A DNA stretch of 64,000 nt from Streptomyces sp. Tu 3180 (GTDB taxonomy: Bacteria; Actinomycetota; Actinomycetes; Streptomycetales; Streptomycetaceae), in contig NZ_WOXS01000002.1 of NCBI RefSeq assembly GCF_009852415.1, forward strand, positions 6,798,001-6,862,000, in the 5' to 3' direction. The notes below the pieces were generated by a model, which was given only the letters and a program-made list of their open reading frames with translations, was not told where the DNA came from and did not search any database. The position numbers were made by a program, and so were the translations under genes. Shown piece by piece: positions 34,171 to 42,723 of the stretch; positions within the stretch are counted from its first letter, which is position 1; each line of letters begins with the position of its first letter.

Positions 34171-35475
34171 ATGCACGCCAGACTCGCCGCCGTGCTCCCC
34201 GACCTCTCGCCCTGGCGCTCCTCCCGCGACTTCCGCCTGCTCTGGACGCAGGGCGTCGTCACCCACGTCGGCAGCGTGATGGCGCTGATCGCGCTGCCGC
34301 TGCAGATCAAGGAACTGACCGGCTCACCGCTCGCGGTGGGCGCGATGGGCGCCGTCGAACTGGTGCCGCTGATGGTCTTCGGCCTGTACGGCGGGGCGCT
34401 CGCCGACGCCGTGGACCGGCGCAAGGTCATCGTGCTGACCGAGGCGGGACTGGGACTGCTGGCCGCCGTCCTGCTGCTGAACGCGCTGCTGCCCAGCCCC
34501 ATGCTGTGGCCGCTGTACGTGGTCGCGGCCGGTGTCGCGGCACTCGCCGGACTCCAGCGCCCCGCCCTGGACTCGCTGCTGGCCCGGATCGTCCCGCACG
34601 ACCAGCTCGCCGCCGCGGCCGCGCTGAACTCGCTGCGCTGGCAGACCGGCGCGATCGCCGGACCCGCGCTGGCGGGCCTCGTCGTCGCGTACGCGGGCAA
34701 CGGCACCGCGTACGCCGTCACGGTGGCGAGCTTCACGGTGTCGGTCCTGATGTGCCGCCGGCTGGCGCCGGTGCCGCCGGTCGAGCAGGCGGCCAGGCCG
34801 TCGCTGCGCGGCATCGCGGAGGGGGCCCGGTACGCCTGGTCCCGGCCGGTGCTGCTGGGCACCTACGCGGTCGACCTGGCGGCGATGTTCTTCGCCTTCC
34901 CCAACACCGTCTTCCCCTTCCTCGCCGACGAGCTCGACGCCGACTGGTCGCTGGGCCTGATGTACGCGGCGGGCTCCGTCGGGTCGCTGCTGGTCAGCCT
35001 GACCAGCGGCTGGGTGTCCCGGACGCGGCGGCACGGCCTGCTGGTGGTGTTCGGCGCGGCCGGCTGGGGCCTGGCGATGGCGGCGGCCGGCTGGACGTCG
35101 AACGTCTGGCTGGTGCTGCTGTGCCTCGGGCTGGCGGGAGCGGGGGACATGGTGAGCGGACTGGGCCGCTCCACCATCTGGAACCAGACCGTCCCGGACC
35201 GGCTGCGCGGCCGGCTCGCCGGCATCGAGGTCCTCTCCTACAGCGTCGGCCCGCAGCTGGGTCAGGTCCGCGCCGGGGCGATGGCCGGCTGGACCGGCGT
35301 CCGCCCCGCGATCTGGACGGGCGGACTCGCGTGCGTCGCGGCGGTGGCCCTGCTCGCCGCCGCGCTGCCGAAGCTCATCAGCTACGACGCCCGCACCGAC
35401 GAGGACGCCCGCCGGCGCGCCGCCGAGGGCACCGGAACCGCACCGGGCCGTGAGGGTGCCGGCGCCGACCGGTAG
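34171..35475 (+). CDS. MFS transporter (EntS-like siderophore exporter family)
   Basis: A 434-residue, 12-span major facilitator starting at ATG 34171, 2 bp after the ATPase stop with GGGAG upstream. RDFRLLWTQGVVTHVGSVM opens the first span; ADAVDRRKVIVLTEAG is the conserved loop 2-3 motif, and RPALDSLLARIVP is typical of the EntS/enterobactin-exporter group. Position at the end of an iron-regulated uptake operon suggests export of apo-siderophore or recycling of the imported one. No siderophore biosynthesis genes lie in the window. Confidence 0.9.
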   Translation: MHARLAAVLPDLSPWRSSRDFRLLWTQGVVTHVGSVMALIALPLQIKELTGSPLAVGAMGAVELVPLMVFGLYGGALADAVDRRKVIVLTEAGLGLLAAVLLLNALLPSPMLWPLYVVAAGVAALAGLQRPALDSLLARIVPHDQLAAAAALNSLRWQTGAIAGPALAGLVVAYAGNGTAYAVTVASFTVSVLMCRRLAPVPPVEQAARPSLRGIAEGARYAWSRPVLLGTYAVDLAAMFFAFPNTVFPFLADELDADWSLGLMYAAGSVGSLLVSLTSGWVSRTRRHGLLVVFGAAGWGLAMAAAGWTSNVWLVLLCLGLAGAGDMVSGLGRSTIWNQTVPDRLRGRLAGIEVLSYSVGPQLGQVRAGAMAGWTGVRPAIWTGGLACVAAVALLAAALPKLISYDARTDEDARRRAAEGTGTAPGREGAGADR

Positions 35476-35503
35476 CCCGCCCTCCCCTCACGGCCGAACG
35501 GCC

Positions 35504-35539
35504 GGCGGCCTCCTCGGGCTCCTCGGGCAGGAGGCCGCC
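35504..35539. terminator. Bidirectional terminator between convergent operons
   Basis: GGCGGCCTCCT (35504-35514) pairs perfectly with AGGAGGCCGCC (35529-35539) around a 14-base loop, and can extend with one bulge. It lies between the siderophore operon and the minus-strand catabolic operon. Confidence 0.75.
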
Positions 35540-35640
35540 GCCGGCCACGAGTGCGTCCCCGGCGGCGAACCGCAGCGCGGCGGTCCGGCCCCGGCCGCGC
35601 GCCGTCCCCGAGGCCGGCGCCCCCTTGCCCGCCGGCCGTT

Positions 35641-36393
35641 TCACGGCGTCCCCTCGCGCAGCGCGTCGGAGACGGACTTGACGCCGCCGTGCGCGGTCAG
35701 CCCGCCGTCGACCGGGATGTCGGCGCCGGTGACGAACGACGCGTCGTCGGACAGCAGGAACACCACCAGCGGCGCCACCTCGCCGACGGTTCCGGTGCGC
35801 CCGAGCGGCGTCTCGCGGATGGTGGCCTCGCGGAAGGCGGGCGCGGCGGAGGCGGTCATCCCGGTCTCGATGTAGCCGGGGTGGATCGTGTTGACGCGGA
35901 TGCCGCGCGGGCCCAGCTCCAGGGCGGCGGTCCTCGACAGGCCGCGCAGCGCCCACTTGCTGGCGGTGTAGGCGACCGGGTAGTGGGCGGTCAGGGCCGC
36001 CGAGGAGCCGACGTTGACGACGGAGGAGCCGGGCGGCATGAGCGGCGCGAGGTGCTGGATGCCGAGGAGCGGACCGGTGACGTTGACGGCGTGGACGCGG
36101 GCCATGTCCTCGGGGCGTACCTCGTCCAGGCGGGCCCGCCAGGTGATGCCGGCGTTGTTGACCAGGCCGTGCACCCGCCCGTACGACTCCCGCAGCTCGG
36201 CCGCCAGTTTGGCCCAGTCCTGCCCGCTGGTCACGTCGAGGCGCCGGCAGCCGGGCGCCCCGGTCACGTCGGTGGCGATGACGTGCGCGCCCTCGCGAGC
36301 GAGCGCACCGGCCTCGGCGGCGCCCTGGCCGCGCGCCGCGCCGGTGACCACGACGACCTTGCCGAGCAGCCTCCCGGGACGCGGGTCGCTCAC
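35641..36393 (-). CDS. Short-chain dehydrogenase/reductase of the aromatic-type catabolic operon
   Basis: A 250-residue classical SDR. GTG 36393 overlaps the upstream FAH-family stop (GTGA). Cofactor motif VVTGAARGQGAAEA, NNAG, catalytic Ser in NVGSSAAL, YTASK with the Tyr/Lys pair, and PVDGGLTAHGG near the end. Asp in ATDVTG after the second strand suggests NAD(H) preference. Last gene of the seven-gene operon; it probably oxidises or reduces a hydroxy intermediate. Substrate unknown. Confidence 0.93.
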   Translation of the reverse strand: MSDPRPGRLLGKVVVVTGAARGQGAAEAGALAREGAHVIATDVTGAPGCRRLDVTSGQDWAKLAAELRESYGRVHGLVNNAGITWRARLDEVRPEDMARVHAVNVTGPLLGIQHLAPLMPPGSSVVNVGSSAALTAHYPVAYTASKWALRGLSRTAALELGPRGIRVNTIHPGYIETGMTASAAPAFREATIRETPLGRTGTVGEVAPLVVFLLSDDASFVTGADIPVDGGLTAHGGVKSVSDALREGTP

Positions 36394-37361
36394 GGCCGCT
36401 CCCGGGACCGGCGCCGGCCGGCCGGCAGCGGGACGGGCTCGACACCGGGGACGACGGTGTTGGTGAGGGTGCCGAGGCCCTCGACGGTGAGGGTGACGGT
36501 GTCGCCGGGCTTCAGCGGCGGCGGGGTCCGCTCGCCGCGCCGGCCCCACAGCTCGGCGAGGCAGCCGCCGTTGCCGCAGGTGCCCGAGCCGAGGACGTCA
36601 CCGGGCACGACGCGGGTGCCGCGGGAGGCGTAGGCGGTCATCTCCTCGAAGGTCCAGCTCATGTGGGACAGCAGGTCCTCGCCGACGACCTGCCCGTTGA
36701 CCTCGGCGGTCATGGCGAGGCGCAGGAAGCCGTCGGCGTCCCGGTGCGGCTCCAGCTCGTCGGCGGTGACCAGGTACGGGCCGAGGGTGGTGGCGGTGTC
36801 CTTGCCCTTGCAGGGGCCGAGGCCCACCTTCATCTCGGCGGACTGCAGGTCGCGCGCGGACCAGTCGTTGAAGACGGTGTAGCCGACGATGTGGTCGCGG
36901 GCCTGCCCGGGGGTGAGGTCCCGGCCCTCCCGGCCGATCACGGCACCCACCTCCAGCTCGAAGTCCAGCACGGCCGACCCGGGCGGGACCGGTATGCCGT
37001 CGCGGTGGCCGTGGACCGCGTGCGGGTTGGTGAAGTAGAACGTCGGGGCCGCGTACCACTGCTCGGGGACGCCGCCGGTGCCCTCCACGGACCGGCGCAC
37101 CCCCTCCACGTGCTCCTCGAAGGTCACGAAGTCCCGCACCGAGGCGGGCCGGAGCGGGGGCAGCAGCCGGACCCGGGAGACGTGCGGGCCGGGGGGCACG
37201 CCGAGGGCCGCCGAGCCGGCGGCGAGCAGTCCCGGGAGCCCGCCGGTCTCCTGGATCAGCGCGGTGAGCGAGGTGACACCGGGCAGGGGGAGGAGGACGC
37301 CGTCCCCCTCCACGACCGCCACCCGGCGGCGGCCTCGGTGTTCGTAAGCGGCGAAACGCAT
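36390..37361 (-). CDS. Fumarylacetoacetate hydrolase-family protein (first of two)
   Basis: A 323-residue FAH-family enzyme with start ATG 37361 (MRFAAYEHRG). The metal-binding core is clear: DFELEVGAVIG, IVGYTVFNDWSARDLQ, KGKDTATTLGPYLVT and GSGTCGNGGCLAEL near the end. The family hydrolyses acylpyruvates or isomerises/decarboxylates ring-cleavage products in aromatic catabolism. It follows a VOC-fold dioxygenase gene, the natural source of its substrate. The two FAH proteins in this operon are different in sequence and may act at successive steps. Confidence 0.93.
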   Translation of the reverse strand: MRFAAYEHRGRRRVAVVEGDGVLLPLPGVTSLTALIQETGGLPGLLAAGSAALGVPPGPHVSRVRLLPPLRPASVRDFVTFEEHVEGVRRSVEGTGGVPEQWYAAPTFYFTNPHAVHGHRDGIPVPPGSAVLDFELEVGAVIGREGRDLTPGQARDHIVGYTVFNDWSARDLQSAEMKVGLGPCKGKDTATTLGPYLVTADELEPHRDADGFLRLAMTAEVNGQVVGEDLLSHMSWTFEEMTAYASRGTRVVPGDVLGSGTCGNGGCLAELWGRRGERTPPPLKPGDTVTLTVEGLGTLTNTVVPGVEPVPLPAGRRRSRERP

Positions 37362-37492
37362 GGTGCGGCTCCAGCGGAGTGCGATCAGGACAGAGGGGAC
37401 GCGGACGAGGCCGTGGCCCACGGCGGCGCGGTCCCGGCGGCCGGCCGCCCGGACGGGGCCGTACTGCCGCGTCCCGGAGCCGGCGGGGCGGT

Positions 37493-38424
37493 TCAGACCG
37501 GAGGGGCGACGAAGACGCCGCGGTCGGGGTCGTTGAAGGACTCCTTGGCGACGAGTTCGTTCATGGGGTTGGCGGTGCCCCACTGGTCGGTGACCTCGGG
37601 CCGGGAGAAGTCGTAGACGTGGGGGTGCCAGGTGTCCTCGTCCAGGCACTCCAGCTCGGTGGTGTACTCGACGGTGTTGCCGTGCGGGTCGAGGAAGTAG
37701 GTGAAGGTGTTGTCGCCGGCCATGTGCCGTCCCGGGCCCCAGATCTTCCGGAAGCCCGCCCGGATGACGCGACCGGAGCCGCGCATGTACTCGTCGAGGC
37801 CGCGCATCTCGAAGGAGACGTGGTGCAGGGAGGTGTGCGGGCCCTTGGCCAGCGCCATCGAGTGGTGCTGGGTGGAGATCCGCATGAAGTGCATGACCTC
37901 GCCCATGTGGGGCGAGCTGAGGGTGTCGGAGAGGCGGAAGCCGAGGTGGCGCTCGTACCACTCGCGGGTGCGGTTCAGGTCGGGCGAGTTGAGGACGACG
38001 TGGCTCAGCTTGACCGGGATGGCCTCCTTCTCCTCGATCCTGCGGTGCTGCCTCACCTCGACGTCGGCGGAGACCTCGATGGTGCGGCCGTCCACGTCGA
38101 AGAAGCGGAAGCCGTAGCCGCCGCCGGGGGTGTCGACCCTGCCCGGCCGGGATATCAGCCGCACGCCGCCCGCGAGCAGTCGCTCGGCGAGGGTGTCGAC
38201 GTCCTCGCGCGAGGCGGCGCCGTAGGAGACCAGGTCGAGGCGCTTCTCGTCGGCCTTGCGCAGCCGCACGACGTACTGCTCGGGGAGCCCTCGGCGGCGA
38301 GGAAGGAGATGCCGGAGTCCTCGGCGACCTTGGTCAGGCCCCAGACGCCGGCGTAGAAGTCGAGTTGCTTGTCGTAGTCGGGCACGGCGAGGTCGACGTG
38401 CCGCAGGTGGGTGAGCAGGCGCAT
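37493..38424 (-). pseudogene. VOC-family extradiol (catechol 2,3-dioxygenase-like) dioxygenase, frameshifted
   Basis: Two out-of-phase reading frames together make one two-domain extradiol dioxygenase of about 310 residues. The N-terminal part (LRHVDLAVPDYDKQLDFYAG) reads from ATG 38424; the rest (DEKRLDLVSYGAAS onward) continues in another frame. The join lies at a run of four G at 38282-38285 (C on the coding strand); five would restore the frame and give EGSPEQYVVRLRKA. The C-terminal domain keeps the likely Fe ligands: His in KLSHVVLNSP, His in LHHVSFEM and Glu in VEYTTELE. It would cleave a catechol ring. A genuine one-base deletion and a homopolymer sequencing error are equally possible. 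Confidence 0.85.
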
Positions 38425-38428
38425 GGTG

Positions 38429-39448
38429 TCAGTCCTTCCTCAGGAGGGCGGCGGCGTTGCCGCCCCGTACGGCGTGGAAGTCGGCGTCGGGCAGGCGGGC
38501 GGCGCGCAGTGCGCCGACGGGGTCCTCGGTGCCCATGTCGAAGGGGAAGTCGGAGCCGAGCAGGACCCGGCCGGGGCCGGCGACCCGGACCAGCTCCCGC
38601 AGGACGTGCGGGTCGTGGACGAGGGAGTCGAAGTACAGGCGCTTCAGGTAGCTGCTGGGCGGGTGGGCGCAGCCGGCGCCCGCGTCGGAGCGGGCGGACC
38701 AGGCGTGGTCGGAGCGGCCGATGTGGGTGGGCAGGTAGCCGCCGCCGTGCGCGGCGATCAGCTTGAGCCCGGGGTGCCGGTCCAGGACCCCGGAGAAGAT
38801 CAGGTGGGAGAGGGCGACGGCGTTCTCGGTGGGCTGCCCGACCGTGTTGGACAGGTACCAGCGGTCCAGCCGCTCGTCGAGCGTGCAGCCGAAGGGATGC
38901 AGGAAGAGCAGTGCGCCGGTCTCCTCGGCCCGCGCCCAGAAGGGTTCGTAGGCCGGGTCGGAGAGTTCGCGGCCGGGGGCGTGGCTGGAGATCTCCACGC
39001 CGAGCAGCCCCCGCGCGAGGGCGTGGTCGAGCGCGTCGACCGCGAGCGCCGGGTGCTGGAGCGGGACCAGGCCCAGTCCGCGCAGTCGGCCGGGTGCGGC
39101 CGAACAGTGCGCGGCGGTCGCCTCGTTGGCCAGCCGGTACACCTTCTCGGCCGTCTCCTCGCCGGCCCAGTAGTGGTAGTGCGAGGGTGAGGGGCTGACC
39201 AGCTGGACGTCCACGCCCTGGGCGTCCATCGCGGCCAGCCGCACGGCCGGGTCGGTCATCCGGGGGGCGCGCTCGCGCACCATGGGGCCGCTGACCGCGA
39301 GGGCGGCGGGGCCGTTGCGGCGGGCGTCCAGCGCGCGCGCCTCGGCCCGTTCGGGCCGCTCCTCGACCAGCGCCTCGATCTCGGGAAGCAGGACGTGCGC
39401 GTGGACGTCGACGGTGGGAGTGGCCGTCCGGGGCTCCGGCGCGGTCAC
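38429..39448 (-). CDS. Amidohydrolase-family protein (ACMSD/gamma-resorcylate decarboxylase type)
   Basis: A 339-residue metal-dependent hydrolase/decarboxylase; GTG 39448 overlaps the monooxygenase stop (GTGA). VDVHAHVLLPE carries the HxH metal pair, HPFGCTLDERLDRWYL and AAHGGGYLPTHIGR the other His ligands, and LLGSDFPFDMG the catalytic Asp. The family removes carboxylate groups from aromatic or muconate acids (aminocarboxymuconate-semialdehyde, gamma-resorcylate) or hydrolyses lactones. In this operon it likely decarboxylates an aromatic acid or ring-opened product. Confidence 0.92.
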   Translation of the reverse strand: MTAPEPRTATPTVDVHAHVLLPEIEALVEERPERAEARALDARRNGPAALAVSGPMVRERAPRMTDPAVRLAAMDAQGVDVQLVSPSPSHYHYWAGEETAEKVYRLANEATAAHCSAAPGRLRGLGLVPLQHPALAVDALDHALARGLLGVEISSHAPGRELSDPAYEPFWARAEETGALLFLHPFGCTLDERLDRWYLSNTVGQPTENAVALSHLIFSGVLDRHPGLKLIAAHGGGYLPTHIGRSDHAWSARSDAGAGCAHPPSSYLKRLYFDSLVHDPHVLRELVRVAGPGRVLLGSDFPFDMGTEDPVGALRAARLPDADFHAVRGGNAAALLRKD

Positions 39449-40575
39449 GGCAGCTCCCGGAGCATGGTCATGGTGCGGGCCATCAGCCCGGGCACGTCGG
39501 CGTCGCGCACCCCGTCGAGCTGCCACTGCCCGATCCGGACGGACGCCTCCACGACCGGCCGCACGCGGGAGATCCGCCGCTCGTGATAGGCCCGGAGGAG
39601 CGCGTCGTCCCAGGTGTCCGCGGCGGTCAGCATCTGCGTGAGCACCCACGCGTCCTCCAGGGACAGGGCCGCGCCCTGGGCGAGGGTGGGCGGGCAGCAG
39701 TGCGCGGCGTCGCCGATCAGCACGACCCGGCCGCGGTGCCAGGACCCCTCGACCAGCATCCGGTCGAACCAGGTGTAGTTGACCTTCGCCGGGTCGGTGA
39801 TGTGCGCGGTGATCTCCGGCCAGAAGCCGCCGTAGTGCCGGGTGAGGCGGCGCATCTCGTCGGCGTGGGACGCGGGCGGTATCCCGGCGCGGTCGCGGTT
39901 GGCCTCGACGACGTACGCGTACAGCGTGGTCGCGCTGGTGGGGCAGTAGCCGGCGATGTACGCCGGGCCGCCGTAGGCGAGGTCGGTGCGGGTCACGCCC
40001 GCCGGGCGCGGGGCCGCGACGCGCCAGATGGCCATGCCGGTCGGCTCGGGCCTGTCGGTGATGCCGATCGCGGCGCGGGTGGCGGAGCCGAGGCCGTCGG
40101 CGGCGACCACCAGGTCGTAGCGGTGCTCGGTGCCGTCGGAGAGCCGGACGCGGACCCCGTCGGCGTCCTGGTCCAGGATCTCGGCGGTGGTGCCGAGACG
40201 GACGGTGGCACCGCTGGCGCGCACGGCGTCGATCAGGATCCGCTGGAGCCGGGGGCGCTGCATGCCGACGGCGGCGGGCAGGTCGTCGCCGCCGGTGCGC
40301 AGGTCGTCCTGGACGTGCAGGACGGTGCCGTCGGGAGCGGTGATGCCGACCGAGCCGAAGCCGAAACCGGATGCCTCCACCTGCTCCCAGACGCCCAGTT
40401 CGCGCAGGACGCGCAGGGCGTTGCCCTGGAGGGTGATGCCGGAGCCCGCGGTGGCGTTCCAGTCGTCCTTGGCTTCGGCCAGGTCCACCGCGAGTCCGGC
40501 GCGGCGCAGCAGGACCGTCGCGGCGTTGCCGGCCGCGCCACCGCCGATCACCAGGACCGTACGGGCTGTGCTCAT
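39445..40575 (-). CDS. FAD-dependent aromatic monooxygenase
   Basis: A 376-residue single-component flavoprotein hydroxylase. VLVIGGGAAGNAATVLLRRAG is the FAD-binding Rossmann loop; DLVVAADGLGSATR is the DG motif that binds FAD and NAD(P)H; GRVVLIGDAAHCCPPTLAQG is the GD motif. The family (salicylate, 3-/4-hydroxybenzoate, 6-hydroxynicotinate hydroxylases) adds a hydroxyl group to an activated aromatic ring. Here it would prepare the diol substrate for the extradiol dioxygenase encoded downstream. Its natural substrate is not evident. Confidence 0.93.
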   Translation of the reverse strand: MSTARTVLVIGGGAAGNAATVLLRRAGLAVDLAEAKDDWNATAGSGITLQGNALRVLRELGVWEQVEASGFGFGSVGITAPDGTVLHVQDDLRTGGDDLPAAVGMQRPRLQRILIDAVRASGATVRLGTTAEILDQDADGVRVRLSDGTEHRYDLVVAADGLGSATRAAIGITDRPEPTGMAIWRVAAPRPAGVTRTDLAYGGPAYIAGYCPTSATTLYAYVVEANRDRAGIPPASHADEMRRLTRHYGGFWPEITAHITDPAKVNYTWFDRMLVEGSWHRGRVVLIGDAAHCCPPTLAQGAALSLEDAWVLTQMLTAADTWDDALLRAYHERRISRVRPVVEASVRIGQWQLDGVRDADVPGLMARTMTMLRELP

Positions 40576-40599
40576 GGAGGAACTCCCTTGTTCCGGTGG

Positions 40600-41598
40600 T
40601 TACTTGACGGCGATCGGGTTGACGGGGGAGCCGACCGCGCCGGTGATCGGCAGGGGCGCGGCGGTGAGCCAGAACGCGTACCGGCCGTCGTTCGCGCAGT
40701 CCTCGGCGAGCGCGTCCAGGTCCCACATCTCGCCGATCAGCAGGCCGATGTGGGGGATGGCGACCTGGTGCAGGGGCTGGAAGGCGTGCTCGAACTCGTT
40801 GGGCCGGACCTCGAAGCCCCAGGTGTCGGTGGCGATCGCGGCGATCTCGGTGCGGTGCAGCCAGCCGGCCGTGGTGAACGACAGTCCGGGGGCGGGTCCT
40901 CCGGCGTACTCGCCCCAGCCGTCGCGGCGCGCCCGGGTGAGCCGGCCGGTGCGGACGAGCAGGATGTCACCGCGCCCCACCCGCACGCCGTGCGCCTCGG
41001 CGGTCGCCGTGAGGTGCTCCTCCGTGATCGCGAAACCGTCCGGCAGTTCTCCCCCGCTCCCGGCTTCGCCCGAGCGGGAGGTGCCCCCGCCCTCGCCGAG
41101 GACCCGTCCGACGTCCAGGAGCACACCGCGTCCGGCGACGTGCGGGGCCATGTGCTCGACGCCGGTGACCAGGTCGCCGTCGGAGGTGACGACCTTCTCG
41201 GCCCGGCGGCCGTTCCACGCCCTGCCGTGGTCGAAGATGTGTCCGAGCCCGTCCCACTGCGTGGAGCACTGCAACGGCATCGCGATCACGTCGTCGGCGC
41301 CGCCGATGCCGTGCGGCAGCCCCTGGTTGCCCAGCGCGGCGTCGGTACCGGTGTCGAGCATGGTGTGCACCGGGTTGGTGCGCCGTCGCCAGCCCTTCTG
41401 CGGGCCGTTGATGTCGAAGCGCTGGGACAGGGAGAAGCTGACGCCCCGCCGGACGAGCGCGGCGCCCTCGCGGCGCTTGGCCTCGTCGAGGAAGTTGAGG
41501 GTGCCGAGCACGTCGTCCTCGCCCCAACGGCCCCAGTTGGAGCACGCCTTCGCGGCGCGGGCGATCGAGCCCTCGGGGTCGGTGCGGTCCGGGATCAC
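40600..41598 (-). CDS. Cyclase-family protein (kynurenine formamidase-like fold)
   Basis: A 332-residue cyclase-family hydrolase. GTG 41598 overlaps the upstream FAH gene by 4 bp. The metal-binding HxGTHxD-like motif appears as QWDGLGHIFDHGRAWNG, with VTGVEHMAPHVAGRGVLLDVGR and RGDILLVRTG downstream. The family includes arylformamidase and isatin hydrolase, which open amide or lactam bonds. It implies that the compound degraded by this operon carries a formamide, lactam or lactone, but that is inference. A Gly/Ser-rich insert lies near residue 175. Confidence 0.9.
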   Translation of the reverse strand: MIPDRTDPEGSIARAAKACSNWGRWGEDDVLGTLNFLDEAKRREGAALVRRGVSFSLSQRFDINGPQKGWRRRTNPVHTMLDTGTDAALGNQGLPHGIGGADDVIAMPLQCSTQWDGLGHIFDHGRAWNGRRAEKVVTSDGDLVTGVEHMAPHVAGRGVLLDVGRVLGEGGGTSRSGEAGSGGELPDGFAITEEHLTATAEAHGVRVGRGDILLVRTGRLTRARRDGWGEYAGGPAPGLSFTTAGWLHRTEIAAIATDTWGFEVRPNEFEHAFQPLHQVAIPHIGLLIGEMWDLDALAEDCANDGRYAFWLTAAPLPITGAVGSPVNPIAVK

Positions 41599-42590
41599 CG
41601 GGCCGCCTCCGCCACGCAACGGGTGCGCTGGGCGCCGAGCCCGGTGATGGAGGCGTCCATGACGTCGCCGTCGCGCAGCAGCCGGCCCCAGTGCATGCCG
41701 TTGCCGGCCGGGGAACCGGTCAGCACCAGGTCGCCGGGCAGGAGACGGGCGGTCTGCGAGGCGTAGGACACCATCCGCGCCACGTCGAAGACCATGTCCT
41801 CGGTGGACTCGTCCTGCATGGTCTCGCCGTTCAGCCTCAGCGTCAGCCGCAGGTCGCCGGTGTCCGGGACCGAGGCGGCGGGCACGATCCACGGGCCGAG
41901 CGGCGTGAACCCGGGGGCGTTCTTGCTGCGCAGCCAGTCGGTGCCGATCTGCGGCATGTCCCGGCGGAAGACGGTGGCGCGGTCGGTCAGGTCGTTGGCG
42001 ATGGTGTAGCCGGCGATGTGGTCCGGGGCCTGCTCGACGGACACCCGGTGGGCCGGGCGGCCGATCACCGCCGCCAGCTCCAGTTCCCAGTCGGGCTTCT
42101 CGGCCCAGGCGGGCAGCACGACGTCGTCGTACGGTCCGGTGATCGCGCTCGGCAGGCCGACGAACACGTACGGCAGGTCCTCCGCCGCCCGCCGGTCCAT
42201 GATCTCCGCCGCCTCCGCGCGCCGCTCCTCCTCCGGCCGGTCATCGCCCGGGGCCCGGTGCGCGACGTGCAGATCGATGACGTGCCGGCGGTAGTTGGCG
42301 CCGGACTGGAACACCTGGCGCGGCTCGACCGGCGCGTGCACCCGGAACTCCGCCAGCGGCCCGCGCCGCGGAGCGCCGTCACCGGCCAGCGCCGCCAGCC
42401 GCGGCAGCACCGCGTCCCAGTCGTCCAGGACTCCCCGCATGGTCAAGTCGGCGTCGCCCAGGGCCGGTCGAAGGTCGATCACCTGGGCGTCGGGGGTGAC
42501 GAGAGCGGGGAAGGCGGCCCCCTCGGGGGCGGAGAGGGTGGCGAGGGCGAAGGGTCCGGCGAAGAGGGCGGACGCGGCTTCAGGTTTCAC
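41595..42590 (-). CDS. Fumarylacetoacetate hydrolase-family protein (second), first gene of the catabolic operon
   Basis: About 331 residues. GTG 42590 is preferred because AGGAGGA lies 7 bases upstream; ATG 42596 is two codons earlier but almost on top of the ribosome site. FAH-core motifs are QVFQSGANYRRHVIDL, DWELELAAVIGRPA, IAGYTIANDLTDR and LVLTGSPAGNGM. FAH proteins cleave C-C bonds of acylpyruvates or hydrate ring-fission products. It is the promoter-proximal gene, divergent from a LysR regulator, so probably induced by the pathway substrate. Confidence 0.92.
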   Translation of the reverse strand: MKPEAASALFAGPFALATLSAPEGAAFPALVTPDAQVIDLRPALGDADLTMRGVLDDWDAVLPRLAALAGDGAPRRGPLAEFRVHAPVEPRQVFQSGANYRRHVIDLHVAHRAPGDDRPEEERRAEAAEIMDRRAAEDLPYVFVGLPSAITGPYDDVVLPAWAEKPDWELELAAVIGRPAHRVSVEQAPDHIAGYTIANDLTDRATVFRRDMPQIGTDWLRSKNAPGFTPLGPWIVPAASVPDTGDLRLTLRLNGETMQDESTEDMVFDVARMVSYASQTARLLPGDLVLTGSPAGNGMHWGRLLRDGDVMDASITGLGAQRTRCVAEAAR

Positions 42591-42640
42591 GGACATGTCC
42601 TCCTGACTGCGGTGGCACTAATCTGGACCCGCCGCCAGCG

Positions 42641-42670
42641 ATCACGGAAATCAATTCCATGGATGGTGAT
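42641..42670. promoter_or_regulatory. Candidate LysR-type binding site between divergent genes
   Basis: ATCAC (42641-42645) and GTGAT (42666-42670) form an interrupted inverted repeat, and GGATG-N5-CATCC (42661-42675) a second one. The stretch is AT-rich against the background and lies midway between the LysR gene and the operon it would control. Confidence 0.5.
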
Positions 42671-42723
42671 CATCCGTCGGGTGAATTTCCGCAGGTCGTC
42701 GCCCGACAGCCAGGGAAACCGCC

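Noticed and set aside
35378..35644. Minus-strand GTG overlapping the SDR stop (GTGA) that could start an eighth gene of the catabolic operon
   Set aside because: The coupling is attractive, but the frame runs through a bidirectional terminator and into the antisense of the MFS gene and shows no recognisable sequence.
38429..38456. Separate small gene for the N-terminal part of the VOC dioxygenase
   Set aside because: The short frame from 38424 loses family similarity exactly at the G4 run while the next frame resumes it, so one frameshifted gene explains both better than two genes.
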